Below are positions 6,954 to 12,527 of a DNA stretch of 15,001 bases, piece after piece. The stretch spans positions 1 to 15,001 of the forward strand of contig CAZIET010000010.1 of assembly GCA_964538405.1 (NCBI GenBank), in the 5' to 3' direction. The notes beneath the pieces are model-generated. The model was given only the letters and a program-made list of their open reading frames with translations, did not search any database and had not been told where the DNA came from. This DNA is from JAGVWT01 sp964538405 (GTDB lineage Archaea; Nanobdellota; Nanobdellia; Pacearchaeales; GW2011-AR1). Positions within the stretch are counted from its first letter, which is position 1. Every line of letters begins with the position of its first letter. The translations under genes were made by a program, and so were the position numbers.

Positions 6954-6963
6954 GTTTATAAAC
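6954..6963 (-). promoter_or_regulatory. TATA box of the surface-protein gene
   Basis: GTTTATAAAC is a perfect palindrome centred at 6958.5. It places the transcription start near 6932, about 31 bases before the ATG. This gene is therefore probably not leaderless. Confidence 0.6.
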
Positions 6964-7045
6964 TTTATGGTGATAACATGATAAGTTAACTTTAAAGTAC
7001 TCACTGTAAGGAACAAATGGTGAAAGTCGTTCTATTAAAAGATTT

Positions 7046-7522
7046 TTATGCTGCAAAAGGAACATTAAATGCTTCTACATTATCTAAAAAACTTTCATAT
7101 TTTCCAGTCTTCCAAATGCCTGATGAAGGACAGTATATTTTGTCTTTGTATCCTATAACCCAGTGTGTTGCAGCGCTACCTTTTTTTGCAATGACCCCCA
7201 CTATTAGCATATGGGGAGTTTCAAGATATGGATTAGATGAAAGCTGAATATTAGCCGTTCTTCGAACGTTTGGGAATGAAAGTAATTCCTCCCTTTGCAA
7301 ACCATTTCCATTAACTTTTGGTGGAAAAGTTCCATGGCCGTCATATCCAAGCATATCTAGGCAAGCGTGTCCGCAATCATTGTCTAGTCTTTGTAACTGA
7401 AATTTAATTTTATCATCTGGGATAATATCTTCTTTTGCTAATTCTTCTAATTTCAGTAACTTTCCTAAGTCAGATATCTCTCCCGTAGACAAACTTCCTA
7501 TCTTTCTAGTAACTCCTACCAT
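7046..7522 (-). CDS. C39/papain-like cysteine peptidase homologue (cytosolic)
   Basis: This 158-residue protein has the core of a C39-like cysteine peptidase. LQRLDNDCGHACLDML (43-58) gives oxyanion Gln44 and nucleophile Cys50, and THWVIGYKDKIYCPSSG (119-135) gives His120. C39 domains usually have an acidic or Asn residue in a DP-type motif after the His; here that place reads CP (131-132), so the third catalytic residue may be missing or supplied elsewhere. There is no signal peptide or membrane span, and none of the ABC transporter that goes with bacteriocin-processing C39 enzymes. It may be a cytosolic peptidase, transglutaminase-type enzyme or inactive relative. The substrate is unknown. 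ATG 7522 is about 25 bases from a TTTAAA box (7544-7549), so it is probably leaderless. The plus-strand frame at 7017-7247 is its shadow. Confidence 0.72.
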   Translation of the reverse strand: MVGVTRKIGSLSTGEISDLGKLLKLEELAKEDIIPDDKIKFQLQRLDNDCGHACLDMLGYDGHGTFPPKVNGNGLQREELLSFPNVRRTANIQLSSNPYLETPHMLIVGVIAKKGSAATHWVIGYKDKIYCPSSGIWKTGKYESFLDNVEAFNVPFAA

Positions 7523-7540
7523 ACATTAACTTTGTTTATT

Positions 7541-7551
7541 TTATTTAAAAG
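7541..7551 (-). promoter_or_regulatory. TATA box for the C39-like gene
   Basis: CTTTTAAATAA on the minus strand is centred about 25 bases before ATG 7522. It lies between this gene and the dnaG stop. Confidence 0.5.
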
Positions 7552-7563
7552 AATTATGAATCT

Positions 7564-7582
7564 GAAAACTTAAAAAGAAAAA
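7564..7582 (-). terminator. T-rich terminator after dnaG
   Basis: On the minus strand the dnaG stop is followed at once by T tracts (TTTTTCTTTTTAAG), a likely archaeal terminator. Confidence 0.45.
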
Positions 7583-8704
7583 TTACAGACTCAAAAGCTT
7601 AACTCTTGAACTCGTGCTTGAGAAATTATTTGCAACTATTGTCTGGACATTTGCCTCTTCTGCAGCGCTTATAACTCCTTCTGTTGCTACCCCATCAATT
7701 ACAATTGCGTAAGGATTTTGATCCAATTTCTTTAATGAACCGCTAAGTGTTTTTGCAGAAATTGTTTTGATTTCATTCAAGCCTTTGTCCAAAATAATCG
7801 CCTTTCCGCTTCCTTTGTTGCGTTGGTGTATTTCCCTTAATTTCTCTGTGTCATTGGAGTCCTGCCTTTGATTGTCAAATCTTCTAACTTCATACCTAAA
7901 AAATTCATGTGTGGGCATTTTTCTCCTCAAACAGATAATTATTTCCTTGCCTGTCAATTCTTCAACTTCCTTTCCATCCGGAGCCGATGTTATATACTTG
8001 ATATTTGCGTTGTCTGCAACATTTCTTGCTATCAGTCTTCCGCCACGATCTCCATCAACGAATAAAGTTATTTCTTTTTCTTTGCTTAGATTTCTTATTG
8101 CTTCTGGGAGGTTGGTTCCGTTCATACCTATAACATTCTTTACTCCGTTCTTTACAAGGTTTACTACATCCGCCCTTCCTTCTACAACAATGATCTCTCT
8201 GTCAGACAAATCTCCTGCCGGCAACTTTTCATCGCTGTATTCAATTATGTCCGCAACTCTTGAAGAGTCCTTGACTTGGGTTGAGAATTCCCTTGAATCA
8301 GATCCGCTTTGAAGTTCTTTCATTAATTTCTTTGCCCTTTCTATGATGAATTCTCTCTTGCTTCCTCTGACATCTTCTATTCTTTCAATTTCTATTTGCG
8401 CATCGCTTGGGCCGATTCTTTCTATAGTTTCCACGGCTGCAGCTATCAATGCAGTTTCGGATTGATCCAAAGCAGTAGGAATCTTAATGACCCCTTTTGT
8501 TTTCTTGTCGCTTCTTTCCAAGTCGACCTCTATCCTTCCGATCTTTCCTTCCTTCTGCAGATCACGCATTTCCAAGTCATTTCCCAGCAATCCTTCGGTT
8601 TGACCGAATATTGCCCCTATGACATCAGGCTTTTCCAAAGCACCTTCTGCAATAAAGTTGGCATGAATCATGTACTTTATCGATACCGGGCTTACTTTAG
8701 CCAT
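7583..8704 (-). CDS. dnaG: Archaeal DnaG-type primase / exosome-associated protein
   Basis: This is a 373-residue archaeal DnaG, somewhat short for the family. The N-terminal domain is unmistakable: KYMIHANFIAEGALEKPDVIGAIFGQTEGLLG (10-41), then LQKEGKIGRIEV, ETALIAAAVETIERIGP and IEDVRGSKR. The TOPRIM domain has IIVVEGRADVVNL with catalytic Glu175 and FVDGDRGG with metal-binding Asp217 and Asp219. The C-terminal part is poorly conserved and ends in a likely Rossmann-like segment (about 300-370). In archaea DnaG can make short RNA and is also a subunit of the RNA exosome. No exosome genes are next to it. Unlike its neighbours the gene has a long leader (about 165-175 bases) and a Shine-Dalgarno (AGGAG at 8716-8720, 11 bases before ATG). 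This suggests post-transcriptional control. Confidence 0.96.
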   Translation of the reverse strand: MAKVSPVSIKYMIHANFIAEGALEKPDVIGAIFGQTEGLLGNDLEMRDLQKEGKIGRIEVDLERSDKKTKGVIKIPTALDQSETALIAAAVETIERIGPSDAQIEIERIEDVRGSKREFIIERAKKLMKELQSGSDSREFSTQVKDSSRVADIIEYSDEKLPAGDLSDREIIVVEGRADVVNLVKNGVKNVIGMNGTNLPEAIRNLSKEKEITLFVDGDRGGRLIARNVADNANIKYITSAPDGKEVEELTGKEIIICLRRKMPTHEFFRYEVRRFDNQRQDSNDTEKLREIHQRNKGSGKAIILDKGLNEIKTISAKTLSGSLKKLDQNPYAIVIDGVATEGVISAAEEANVQTIVANNFSSTSSRVKLLSL

Positions 8705-8878
8705 TTTTTGTTATTCTCCTAATTTACTTGATTTCTGAACAAAGTTCAGTTAGAAATATCTTTCTAGCAATTTCTCATTGCTTTCGTCTTCAAAAATAGC
8801 ATGAAGCTAAAATGAAAGTGATACTTCGCGAACACCGCGTCGTGTGAATTGTGAGTAATCTCTAAAGATACTTCCTAT
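8705..8878 (-). promoter_or_regulatory. Structured 5' leader of dnaG with Shine-Dalgarno (or separate small RNA)
   Basis: This stretch has no convincing protein gene. Transcription is predicted to start near 8878 from a TATA-like box at 8902-8907 (a second box at 8891-8896 would start it near 8867). Read on the minus strand it can form several local hairpins: 8854-8872 (7 bp with a bulge), 8827-8839 (CGCG stem), 8797-8809 (TAGC stem), 8766-8782 (6-bp stem, GAGAA loop) and 8735-8749 (CTGAAC/GTTCAG, 3-base loop). The GC-rich core at 8824-8846 stands out in an AT-rich region. AGGAG at 8716-8720 is the ribosome site. The octamer GAAGTATC occurs twice, 47 bases apart. It could be a regulatory leader or a small RNA read through into dnaG. 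Confidence 0.45.
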
Positions 8879-8900
8879 GGGAAATTAAGGTTTAAAGGAT

Positions 8901-8910
8901 ATTTAAAAGT
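8901..8910 (-). promoter_or_regulatory. TATA box of the dnaG leader
   Basis: ACTTTTAAAT on the minus strand is centred at 8904.5, six bases beyond the stop of the upstream 8916-9182 gene. It would start RNA near 8878. Confidence 0.45.
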
Positions 8911-8915
8911 TACGG

Positions 8916-9182
8916 TTAAGATTTTTTGAAACTGTATGCTAAAAGTCCTGCAGTAAGTCCTGCTATAACATCTATTCCTGTCCTAATACTATGAGCAAAC
9001 ACGTAAGCTGCTTTTCCTGCAAATTCTCCAAAGAATTCCCTTACAAGTTCTGCTTTGGCAAGTTCATAGGCTTGTACGTGTTCTGCGAATCCAGTATACT
9101 CCACCAATCCAACAGCTGCCGTTCCTGCTATTGCTGTTATAGCCATATTCCTAATTGTTGATTCTAATCCAGATTGACCCAT
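8916..9182 (-). CDS. Small hypothetical membrane protein
   Basis: I do not recognise this 88-residue protein. It has two Ala/Gly-rich hydrophobic segments, at about 12-31 (NMAITAIAGTAAVGLVEYTG) and 69-84 (IDVIAGLTAGLLAYSF). A more polar helical stretch with HVQAYELAKAELVREFFGEF lies between them. It is probably a two-span or hairpin-type membrane protein with both ends on the same side, ending FKKS. The spans are short and alanine-rich, so peripheral association is also possible. The ATG at 9182 lies about 24 bases from a TTAAAAAAT box (9202-9210) and is probably leaderless. It lies upstream of dnaG, but dnaG has its own promoter, so no shared role is implied. Confidence 0.62.
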   Translation of the reverse strand: MGQSGLESTIRNMAITAIAGTAAVGLVEYTGFAEHVQAYELAKAELVREFFGEFAGKAAYVFAHSIRTGIDVIAGLTAGLLAYSFKKS

Positions 9183-9200
9183 ATGTTAATTTCAAATAGC

Positions 9201-9211
9201 TATTTTTTAAG
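9201..9211 (-). promoter_or_regulatory. TATA box for the 8916-9182 gene
   Basis: CTTAAAAAATA on the minus strand is centred about 24 bases before ATG 9182. Confidence 0.45.
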
Positions 9212-9230
9212 TTTTATGAAACTAGAACAT

Positions 9231-11264
9231 CTATGTTTTTTTCATAACCTTCATCTGCAATTCCCTTACCGCATTTAGGACTCTTGTATCTGGAGATAAA
9301 ATATACACATGATCATTTTTTGATCTTAATGCTCTATAAATTCGTTGCAAGAATTCCCTATTTGCCTTATCTTTGTAGAATTCAGAGTAATAGTCTGGAT
9401 GAGTTTTCTTCAATATTTTCCAGAAAGTATCATTCACATTTGGATTAGGATATTTTGTGAAAACAATTGAATTGCAGACTTTTCCCGGAAAGTCCGCCCC
9501 TCTTGAGGCTTTTGTCGTAAAGAGGACTGGAAATTTTCCTGTTTTGAAATCAGAAATTCTTTTTCCTATCTTGTCGCTGTTCTGCGCATTTCTTAATTCG
9601 CTCTGGGTTACCAATGTTTGATATTCCAATAATTCAAGTTCCTCATCTGTTGGCAAATCGCTGAATGCATTAACATGAACTAGCGTTGGCTTTTCTGATT
9701 TCTGAACTACTTTAGACAAAGATTTCAAATAATCCTCTCTTGTAAATTCCTTAGACTGGAAGTTGGAATATCTACAGTCAAATTCAGTTCCTGTTTTTAT
9801 TATATCTATTGCTCCTTGATGCAAAGTCTCCGCTTCAACTATTGCGTAATCCCTTATTCCAAACAAATGCTTCAAAACTTCCTCTGAATGAAGAGTTCCA
9901 GACATAAGAATCAATGCCTTATTTCCACTTACTATTCCCTTGAATTTTTCAGCAAGGTTTGTTGTTACAAGAGTTGCAACCAAGGTATCTTCTTCCTTGT
10001 AGAATGAAACGTAAGTATCATCAATTGTTTCAATGAAATTTCTTGCGGCTTCCAATGCCTGATTAGCATAATTTGTTTCATCAATTTCTATTTCAGCTTC
10101 CAAATCAGATTCCTGTGCGAGTATCCTCAAAATTTCTGCAATTTTTGTTTCATTTAACTTGTAGATTTGCTTTTCATCCACTCCTGTAGCTTTTTTGTTT
10201 CTTTCCTCCAACTCTATTAATTCCGTAATTTTTCTTATTAGATACCTTACATCGTCTGATTCCGGTTTTAACAGTCTCAATCCTGCAGATACAAGAGTTA
10301 GGTTTAATCTTGTCTGATTTGATAGGCTATCAAGGAATTCATCGGCTTCGTCAATTATTTCCACTTCTGTTTGTGGTTTTCTTTCCATTGCTGTTTCTGC
10401 AAGGTACTTTGCTGAATTGAAAATTATAACATCTGCATCCATATATGCAAGATACTGATCATAATATGAACATCCTTTTTTTCTGTGATAAAAAACAAAT
10501 TCTCTTCCATTCATTCCTTTGTACCTTTTCTTTTCAGCGTCCTTCAATTGTGTTATTTCCAATGAAGCTGGGAGTATAGGACTCCAGTATGGATTTGCAG
10601 GAGCAATTGACAATCTTCTCACATTCTTTAATTCTTCTGGCATTTCATCTTTTGTGAATGGGTTTTCCTCATAGTAGTCTTTTATCCTGTGGAAATTCTT
10701 TTCTGTAATTTTAATTGTGTCTGGAAGATATGGATCAGCACAGGAAACTCCCGGCATTATAATTGAGTCGTGATTGTCTCTTCCTGTTATCATGGCAATT
10801 TTCAGTTTCTTTCCATCGTTTTTCAACAAGTATTTATTTCCCATATAGTCTTCTTCATATTGTTTCTGAAGAGATTTGATTGGGACTACAACAGAAGTTT
10901 TCCCCATAACTCTTGCAACGTTCAATGCGATTGCAGACTTTCCACTCCCACACACACCATGAAGGAAGATTACTTTTTTTCCTGACTTTATTTTTTCAAC
11001 AATCTCTTTTACAACATCTTCCTGTGTTTTTCCATTTGAGAATGCCAATGGTTTTAGGAATTGATCATCCTTGTAGAGACTCCAATATTTATTCTGGAAG
11101 ATGTTTTCTAACTTTGGTTTTTCTTCTTTCAAGAAAGAAAGTTCTTTTGATGTTTTTAGATGCACATCTTGTGGCATATCTTCTTGTGAGAACTCCAAAA
11201 GCATTCTGTCAACCTTTACTGGTTTTCCACGAGAATCGAATTCAAGCCTCTTTTTATCCTTCAT
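9231..11264 (-). CDS. XPD/DinG-like superfamily 2 helicase
   Basis: This is a 677-residue SF2 helicase. Motif I is FLHGVCGSGKS with Lys109. Motif II is EIIDEADEF (Asp305-Asp308, DEAD; XPD proteins mostly have DEAH). The second RecA domain has ALILMSGTLHSEE, then LFTTKASRGADFPG and motif VI in the QRIYRALRSKNDHVYIL segment near the C-terminus. This layout fits the XPD/DinG group: 5'-3' DNA helicases of repair that carry an iron-sulfur domain between motifs I and II. Here that insert (about 165-290) has only two cysteines, Cys175 and Cys265 (GCSYYDQ, like the last cluster Cys of XPD), so a complete four-Cys 4Fe-4S site is not visible. An Arch-like region follows motif II (about 311-440). ATG 11264 lies about 25 bases from a TTTTAAAA box and is probably leaderless. 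The helicase class is firm; the exact subfamily and job are open. Confidence 0.9.
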   Translation of the reverse strand: MKDKKRLEFDSRGKPVKVDRMLLEFSQEDMPQDVHLKTSKELSFLKEEKPKLENIFQNKYWSLYKDDQFLKPLAFSNGKTQEDVVKEIVEKIKSGKKVIFLHGVCGSGKSAIALNVARVMGKTSVVVPIKSLQKQYEEDYMGNKYLLKNDGKKLKIAMITGRDNHDSIIMPGVSCADPYLPDTIKITEKNFHRIKDYYEENPFTKDEMPEELKNVRRLSIAPANPYWSPILPASLEITQLKDAEKKRYKGMNGREFVFYHRKKGCSYYDQYLAYMDADVIIFNSAKYLAETAMERKPQTEVEIIDEADEFLDSLSNQTRLNLTLVSAGLRLLKPESDDVRYLIRKITELIELEERNKKATGVDEKQIYKLNETKIAEILRILAQESDLEAEIEIDETNYANQALEAARNFIETIDDTYVSFYKEEDTLVATLVTTNLAEKFKGIVSGNKALILMSGTLHSEEVLKHLFGIRDYAIVEAETLHQGAIDIIKTGTEFDCRYSNFQSKEFTREDYLKSLSKVVQKSEKPTLVHVNAFSDLPTDEELELLEYQTLVTQSELRNAQNSDKIGKRISDFKTGKFPVLFTTKASRGADFPGKVCNSIVFTKYPNPNVNDTFWKILKKTHPDYYSEFYKDKANREFLQRIYRALRSKNDHVYILSPDTRVLNAVRELQMKVMKKT

Positions 11265-11282
11265 TTTGGTTATAGAAAAGGG

Positions 11283-11294
11283 AATTTTAAAAAA
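11283..11294 (-). promoter_or_regulatory. TATA box for the helicase gene
   Basis: TTTTTTAAAATT on the minus strand is centred about 25 bases before ATG 11264, in the 41-base gap after the neighbouring gene. Confidence 0.5.
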
Positions 11295-11305
11295 CTAAGC
11301 TTTTA

Positions 11306-11740
11306 CTAAAATTTTAATCCAAAACTTCCATAAGCTACTGCTTGAGGTTCATGAATAAAATAGTATTTTAATAGTCTTATGAAAATATTATCTTTTTTAT
11401 GCATATGGCCCCTGTGAATGTGATAAAGTTCATGTCTCACTAAATTTCTTGAAGCAGTAAAACTTTTTCTAATACATATTTTATATTTTCCATCTTGATC
11501 CTTTTTTACATAGTCACTAAAAAAATCACCCCATTCCACTTCAAAAGATTGATCCATTCCAAGTTTATTCATTTCTTCTTCTGCGATTCTTTCTAAATTC
11601 TTTTGAGATTTAATTTTTTCTGAAAACAAAACATCTTTTATTGAAGCTACAATACCAAAAGCAATAGGAGCTCCACCAATTCCCAAACCTAACCATTTTA
11701 TTCCTTCGATTGTATAGCCAATAATTTCTTGTGGATCCAT
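11306..11740 (-). CDS. Small membrane-anchored HExxH zinc protein
   Basis: This 144-residue protein has an N-terminal hydrophobic span (about 13-34, IKWLGLGIGGAPIAFGIVAS) and a zincin core. RHELYHIHRGH (102-112) gives His103, Glu104 and His107 of an HExxH site. HEPQAVAYGSF near the end offers Glu131 as a third zinc ligand 24 residues after His107, as in gluzincins. The middle (EVEWGDFFSDY, then KYKICIRKSF) looks like a beta sheet before the active-site helix, as in minimal M48-like or Zn-dependent peptidase domains. The full M48 set of membrane spans is absent, so it is a minimal or divergent member. Substrate is unknown. ATG 11740 is about 26 bases from a TTTATAAAT box (11762-11770), so it is probably leaderless. 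Confidence 0.75.
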   Translation of the reverse strand: MDPQEIIGYTIEGIKWLGLGIGGAPIAFGIVASIKDVLFSEKIKSQKNLERIAEEEMNKLGMDQSFEVEWGDFFSDYVKKDQDGKYKICIRKSFTASRNLVRHELYHIHRGHMHKKDNIFIRLLKYYFIHEPQAVAYGSFGLKF

Positions 11741-11761
11741 ACAAAAGAAGTAAAGATTTTA

Positions 11762-11770
11762 TTTATAAAT
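11762..11770 (-). promoter_or_regulatory. TATA box for the HExxH protein gene
   Basis: ATTTATAAA on the minus strand is centred about 26 bases before ATG 11740. The flanking stretch 11756-11781 is almost pure A/T and holds further TATA-like words. Confidence 0.55.
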
Positions 11771-11783
11771 TTATATAATAAAA

Positions 11784-11796
11784 ACGCCCCGACCGA
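11784..11796. repeat. Partial copy of the tRNA-Glu 3' end (possible att site)
   Basis: ACGCCCCGACCGA is identical, in the same orientation, to 12186-12198. That is the last 12 bases of tRNA-Glu plus one flanking base. The copies are 402 bases apart and enclose two small membrane-protein genes. Integration into a tRNA 3' end leaves such direct repeats. No integrase is present. Confidence 0.6.
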
Positions 11797-11817
11797 ACTA
11801 CAAGAGAGTGTAAGGAA

Positions 11818-11901
11818 CTAAAGTAGTAGTGAGAAAGCACCTATAACTAAAAGGGTTGCTATTACTATTATTATTACTCTTATAATTTCAACTATTTCCA
11901 T
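11818..11901 (-). CDS. Predicted 27-residue single-span membrane microprotein
   Basis: This is a very short frame of 27 codons plus TAG. It starts MEIVEIIRV and continues IIIVIATLLVIGAFSLLL, so one charged turn is followed by a complete transmembrane helix. It starts three bases after the stop of the 11905-12138 gene on the same strand, which suggests translational coupling in a two-gene unit of membrane proteins. No Shine-Dalgarno or separate TATA box is clear. A 27-codon frame can arise by chance; the tight junction and the uniformly hydrophobic content are the reasons to list it. No function is proposed. Confidence 0.4.
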   Translation of the reverse strand: MEIVEIIRVIIIVIATLLVIGAFSLLL

Positions 11902-11904
11902 TCT

Positions 11905-12138
11905 TTAAAATCTATATTTTCTCCTTCTACTTTTTCCAATTTTTTTGCCTATTAGAAATACAATTATTCCAGCAATAATTAATAATATTCCTGGATTAAA
12001 ACTAATAGAGAAATCCATTAACCACCAAAAAAATATTCCTCCAAAAAACAAAACAGAAGCCATAATATACAGATTCCAATGGGCAGTCATAGCATCCTCA
12101 TAACTTTCAATTGATTCTCCGATTTGAACTCTACCCAT
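11905..12138 (-). CDS. Small two-span membrane protein
   Basis: This is an unrecognised 77-residue protein. A polar N-terminal 20 residues is followed by transmembrane helices at about 22-42 (LYIMASVLFFGGIFFWWLM) and 48-64 (PGILLIIAGIIVFLIGK), then a strongly basic tail (KSRRRKYRF), probably cytosolic. A TTG at 12153 would add five residues. I prefer ATG 12138 because the TATA box at 12161-12167 is 26 bases from it. The gene lies between tRNA-Glu and a partial copy of that tRNA's 3' end, so it may have come in with a small element. It is followed directly by the 27-residue frame. Confidence 0.68.
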   Translation of the reverse strand: MGRVQIGESIESYEDAMTAHWNLYIMASVLFFGGIFFWWLMDFSISFNPGILLIIAGIIVFLIGKKIGKSRRRKYRF

Positions 12139-12157
12139 TTGATTTTTAATCAAGTAT

Positions 12158-12170
12158 ATATTTTAAATTT
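12158..12170 (-). promoter_or_regulatory. TATA box for the two-span membrane protein
   Basis: AAATTTAAAATAT on the minus strand is centred at about 12164, 26 bases before ATG 12138 and 17 bases past the tRNA-Glu end. Confidence 0.5.
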
Positions 12171-12185
12171 ACCTGTGCTCTGAAG

Positions 12186-12198
12186 ACGCCCCGACCGA
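12186..12198. repeat. tRNA-Glu 3' end, partner of the direct repeat at 11784
   Basis: This is the intact tRNA copy of the 13-base repeat. Its outer edge coincides with the tRNA 3' end plus one base, as expected if the tRNA end was the integration target. Confidence 0.6.
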
Positions 12199-12384
12199 GA
12201 TTCGAACTCGGGTCACGGCCGTTCTCCACTCCATGAATATAGATTCACGGAAAAGTTTTTCAGACCGCAAAACAAGGTTATTGAGAATCTTTCTCTCGAC
12301 GAGATTGATTCTCCCATGTTGTGTTCAAATCCGAAAAACTGGATGTGAGAGGGCCGGATTCTTGGCCAGCTAAACTATCGGGGC
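12187..12384 (-). tRNA. tRNA-Glu (anticodon CUC) with a 124-nt intron
   Basis: The acceptor stem is GCCCCGA (12384-12378) with TCGGGGC (12194-12188), discriminator G at 12187. The D arm is the short Glu type. The anticodon stem is CGGCC/GGCCG and the T arm CCGAG-TTCGAAT-CTCGG. The loop reads C-U-CUC-A, then an intron at the canonical 37/38 site, then C. Exons are 12384-12346 and 12221-12187; the intron is 12345-12222. The intron can fold with an 8-bp stem AGTTTTTC/GAAAAACT (12333-12340 with 12254-12261) around a 7-bp stem GAGAATC/GATTCTC (12283-12289 with 12307-12313), but the bulge-helix-bulge at the junction is not perfectly canonical, so the borders may shift by a base or two. CCA is not encoded. 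Transcription is probably from TTATAA at 12411-12416. Archaeal tRNA splicing endonuclease should remove the intron. Confidence 0.9.
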
Positions 12385-12407
12385 TTCTTAATTTTCTTGG
12401 CAGAATT

Positions 12408-12419
12408 AATTTATAAAAG
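12408..12419 (-). promoter_or_regulatory. TATA box of tRNA-Glu
   Basis: CTTTTATAAATT on the minus strand is centred about 29 bases before the mature tRNA-Glu 5' end. It begins one base beyond the tRNA-Gln 3' end. Confidence 0.55.
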
Positions 12420-12492
12420 TAGCCCTGCCAGGATTCGAACCTGGGTCTCAGGCGCCAAAGGCCTGAATACTTGACCGCTGTACTACATGGCT
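12420..12492 (-). tRNA. tRNA-Gln (anticodon UUG)
   Basis: This is a 73-base intronless tRNA. The acceptor is AGCCATG with CAGGGCT and discriminator A, the D stem GTAC/GTAT, the anticodon stem CAGGC/GCCTG with loop C-U-UUG-G-C, a 4-base variable loop, and the T arm CCAGG-TTCGAAT-CCTGG. A1-U72 is usual for archaeal tRNA-Gln. The acceptor pair 5-68 is an A-G mismatch. CCA is not encoded. In most archaea this tRNA is first charged with Glu and then amidated. It has its own TATA box and lies 35 bases upstream of tRNA-Glu. Confidence 0.93.
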
Positions 12493-12513
12493 GTATTACG
12501 AAAGAACTAAATT

Positions 12514-12525
12514 GATTTATAAAAG
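12514..12525 (-). promoter_or_regulatory. TATA box of tRNA-Gln
   Basis: CTTTTATAAATC on the minus strand is centred about 27 bases before the tRNA-Gln 5' end, directly after the cupredoxin stop. It is nearly identical to the tRNA-Glu box. Confidence 0.55.
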
Positions 12526-12527
12526 TT

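Noticed and set aside
7017..7247. 76-residue plus-strand frame over the C39-like gene
   Set aside because: It is antisense to a conserved catalytic segment (His120 region) and matches nothing recognisable.
8764..8802. 12-codon upstream frame in the dnaG leader (ATG at 8802, stop at 8764)
   Set aside because: It has no Shine-Dalgarno and frames this short are expected by chance. It does span a hairpin, so it may be worth a look if the leader proves conserved.
8815..8875. Possible C/D box small RNA on the plus strand (GTGATAC as a C box)
   Set aside because: The C box does not match RTGATGA and no CTGA D box follows at the right distance.
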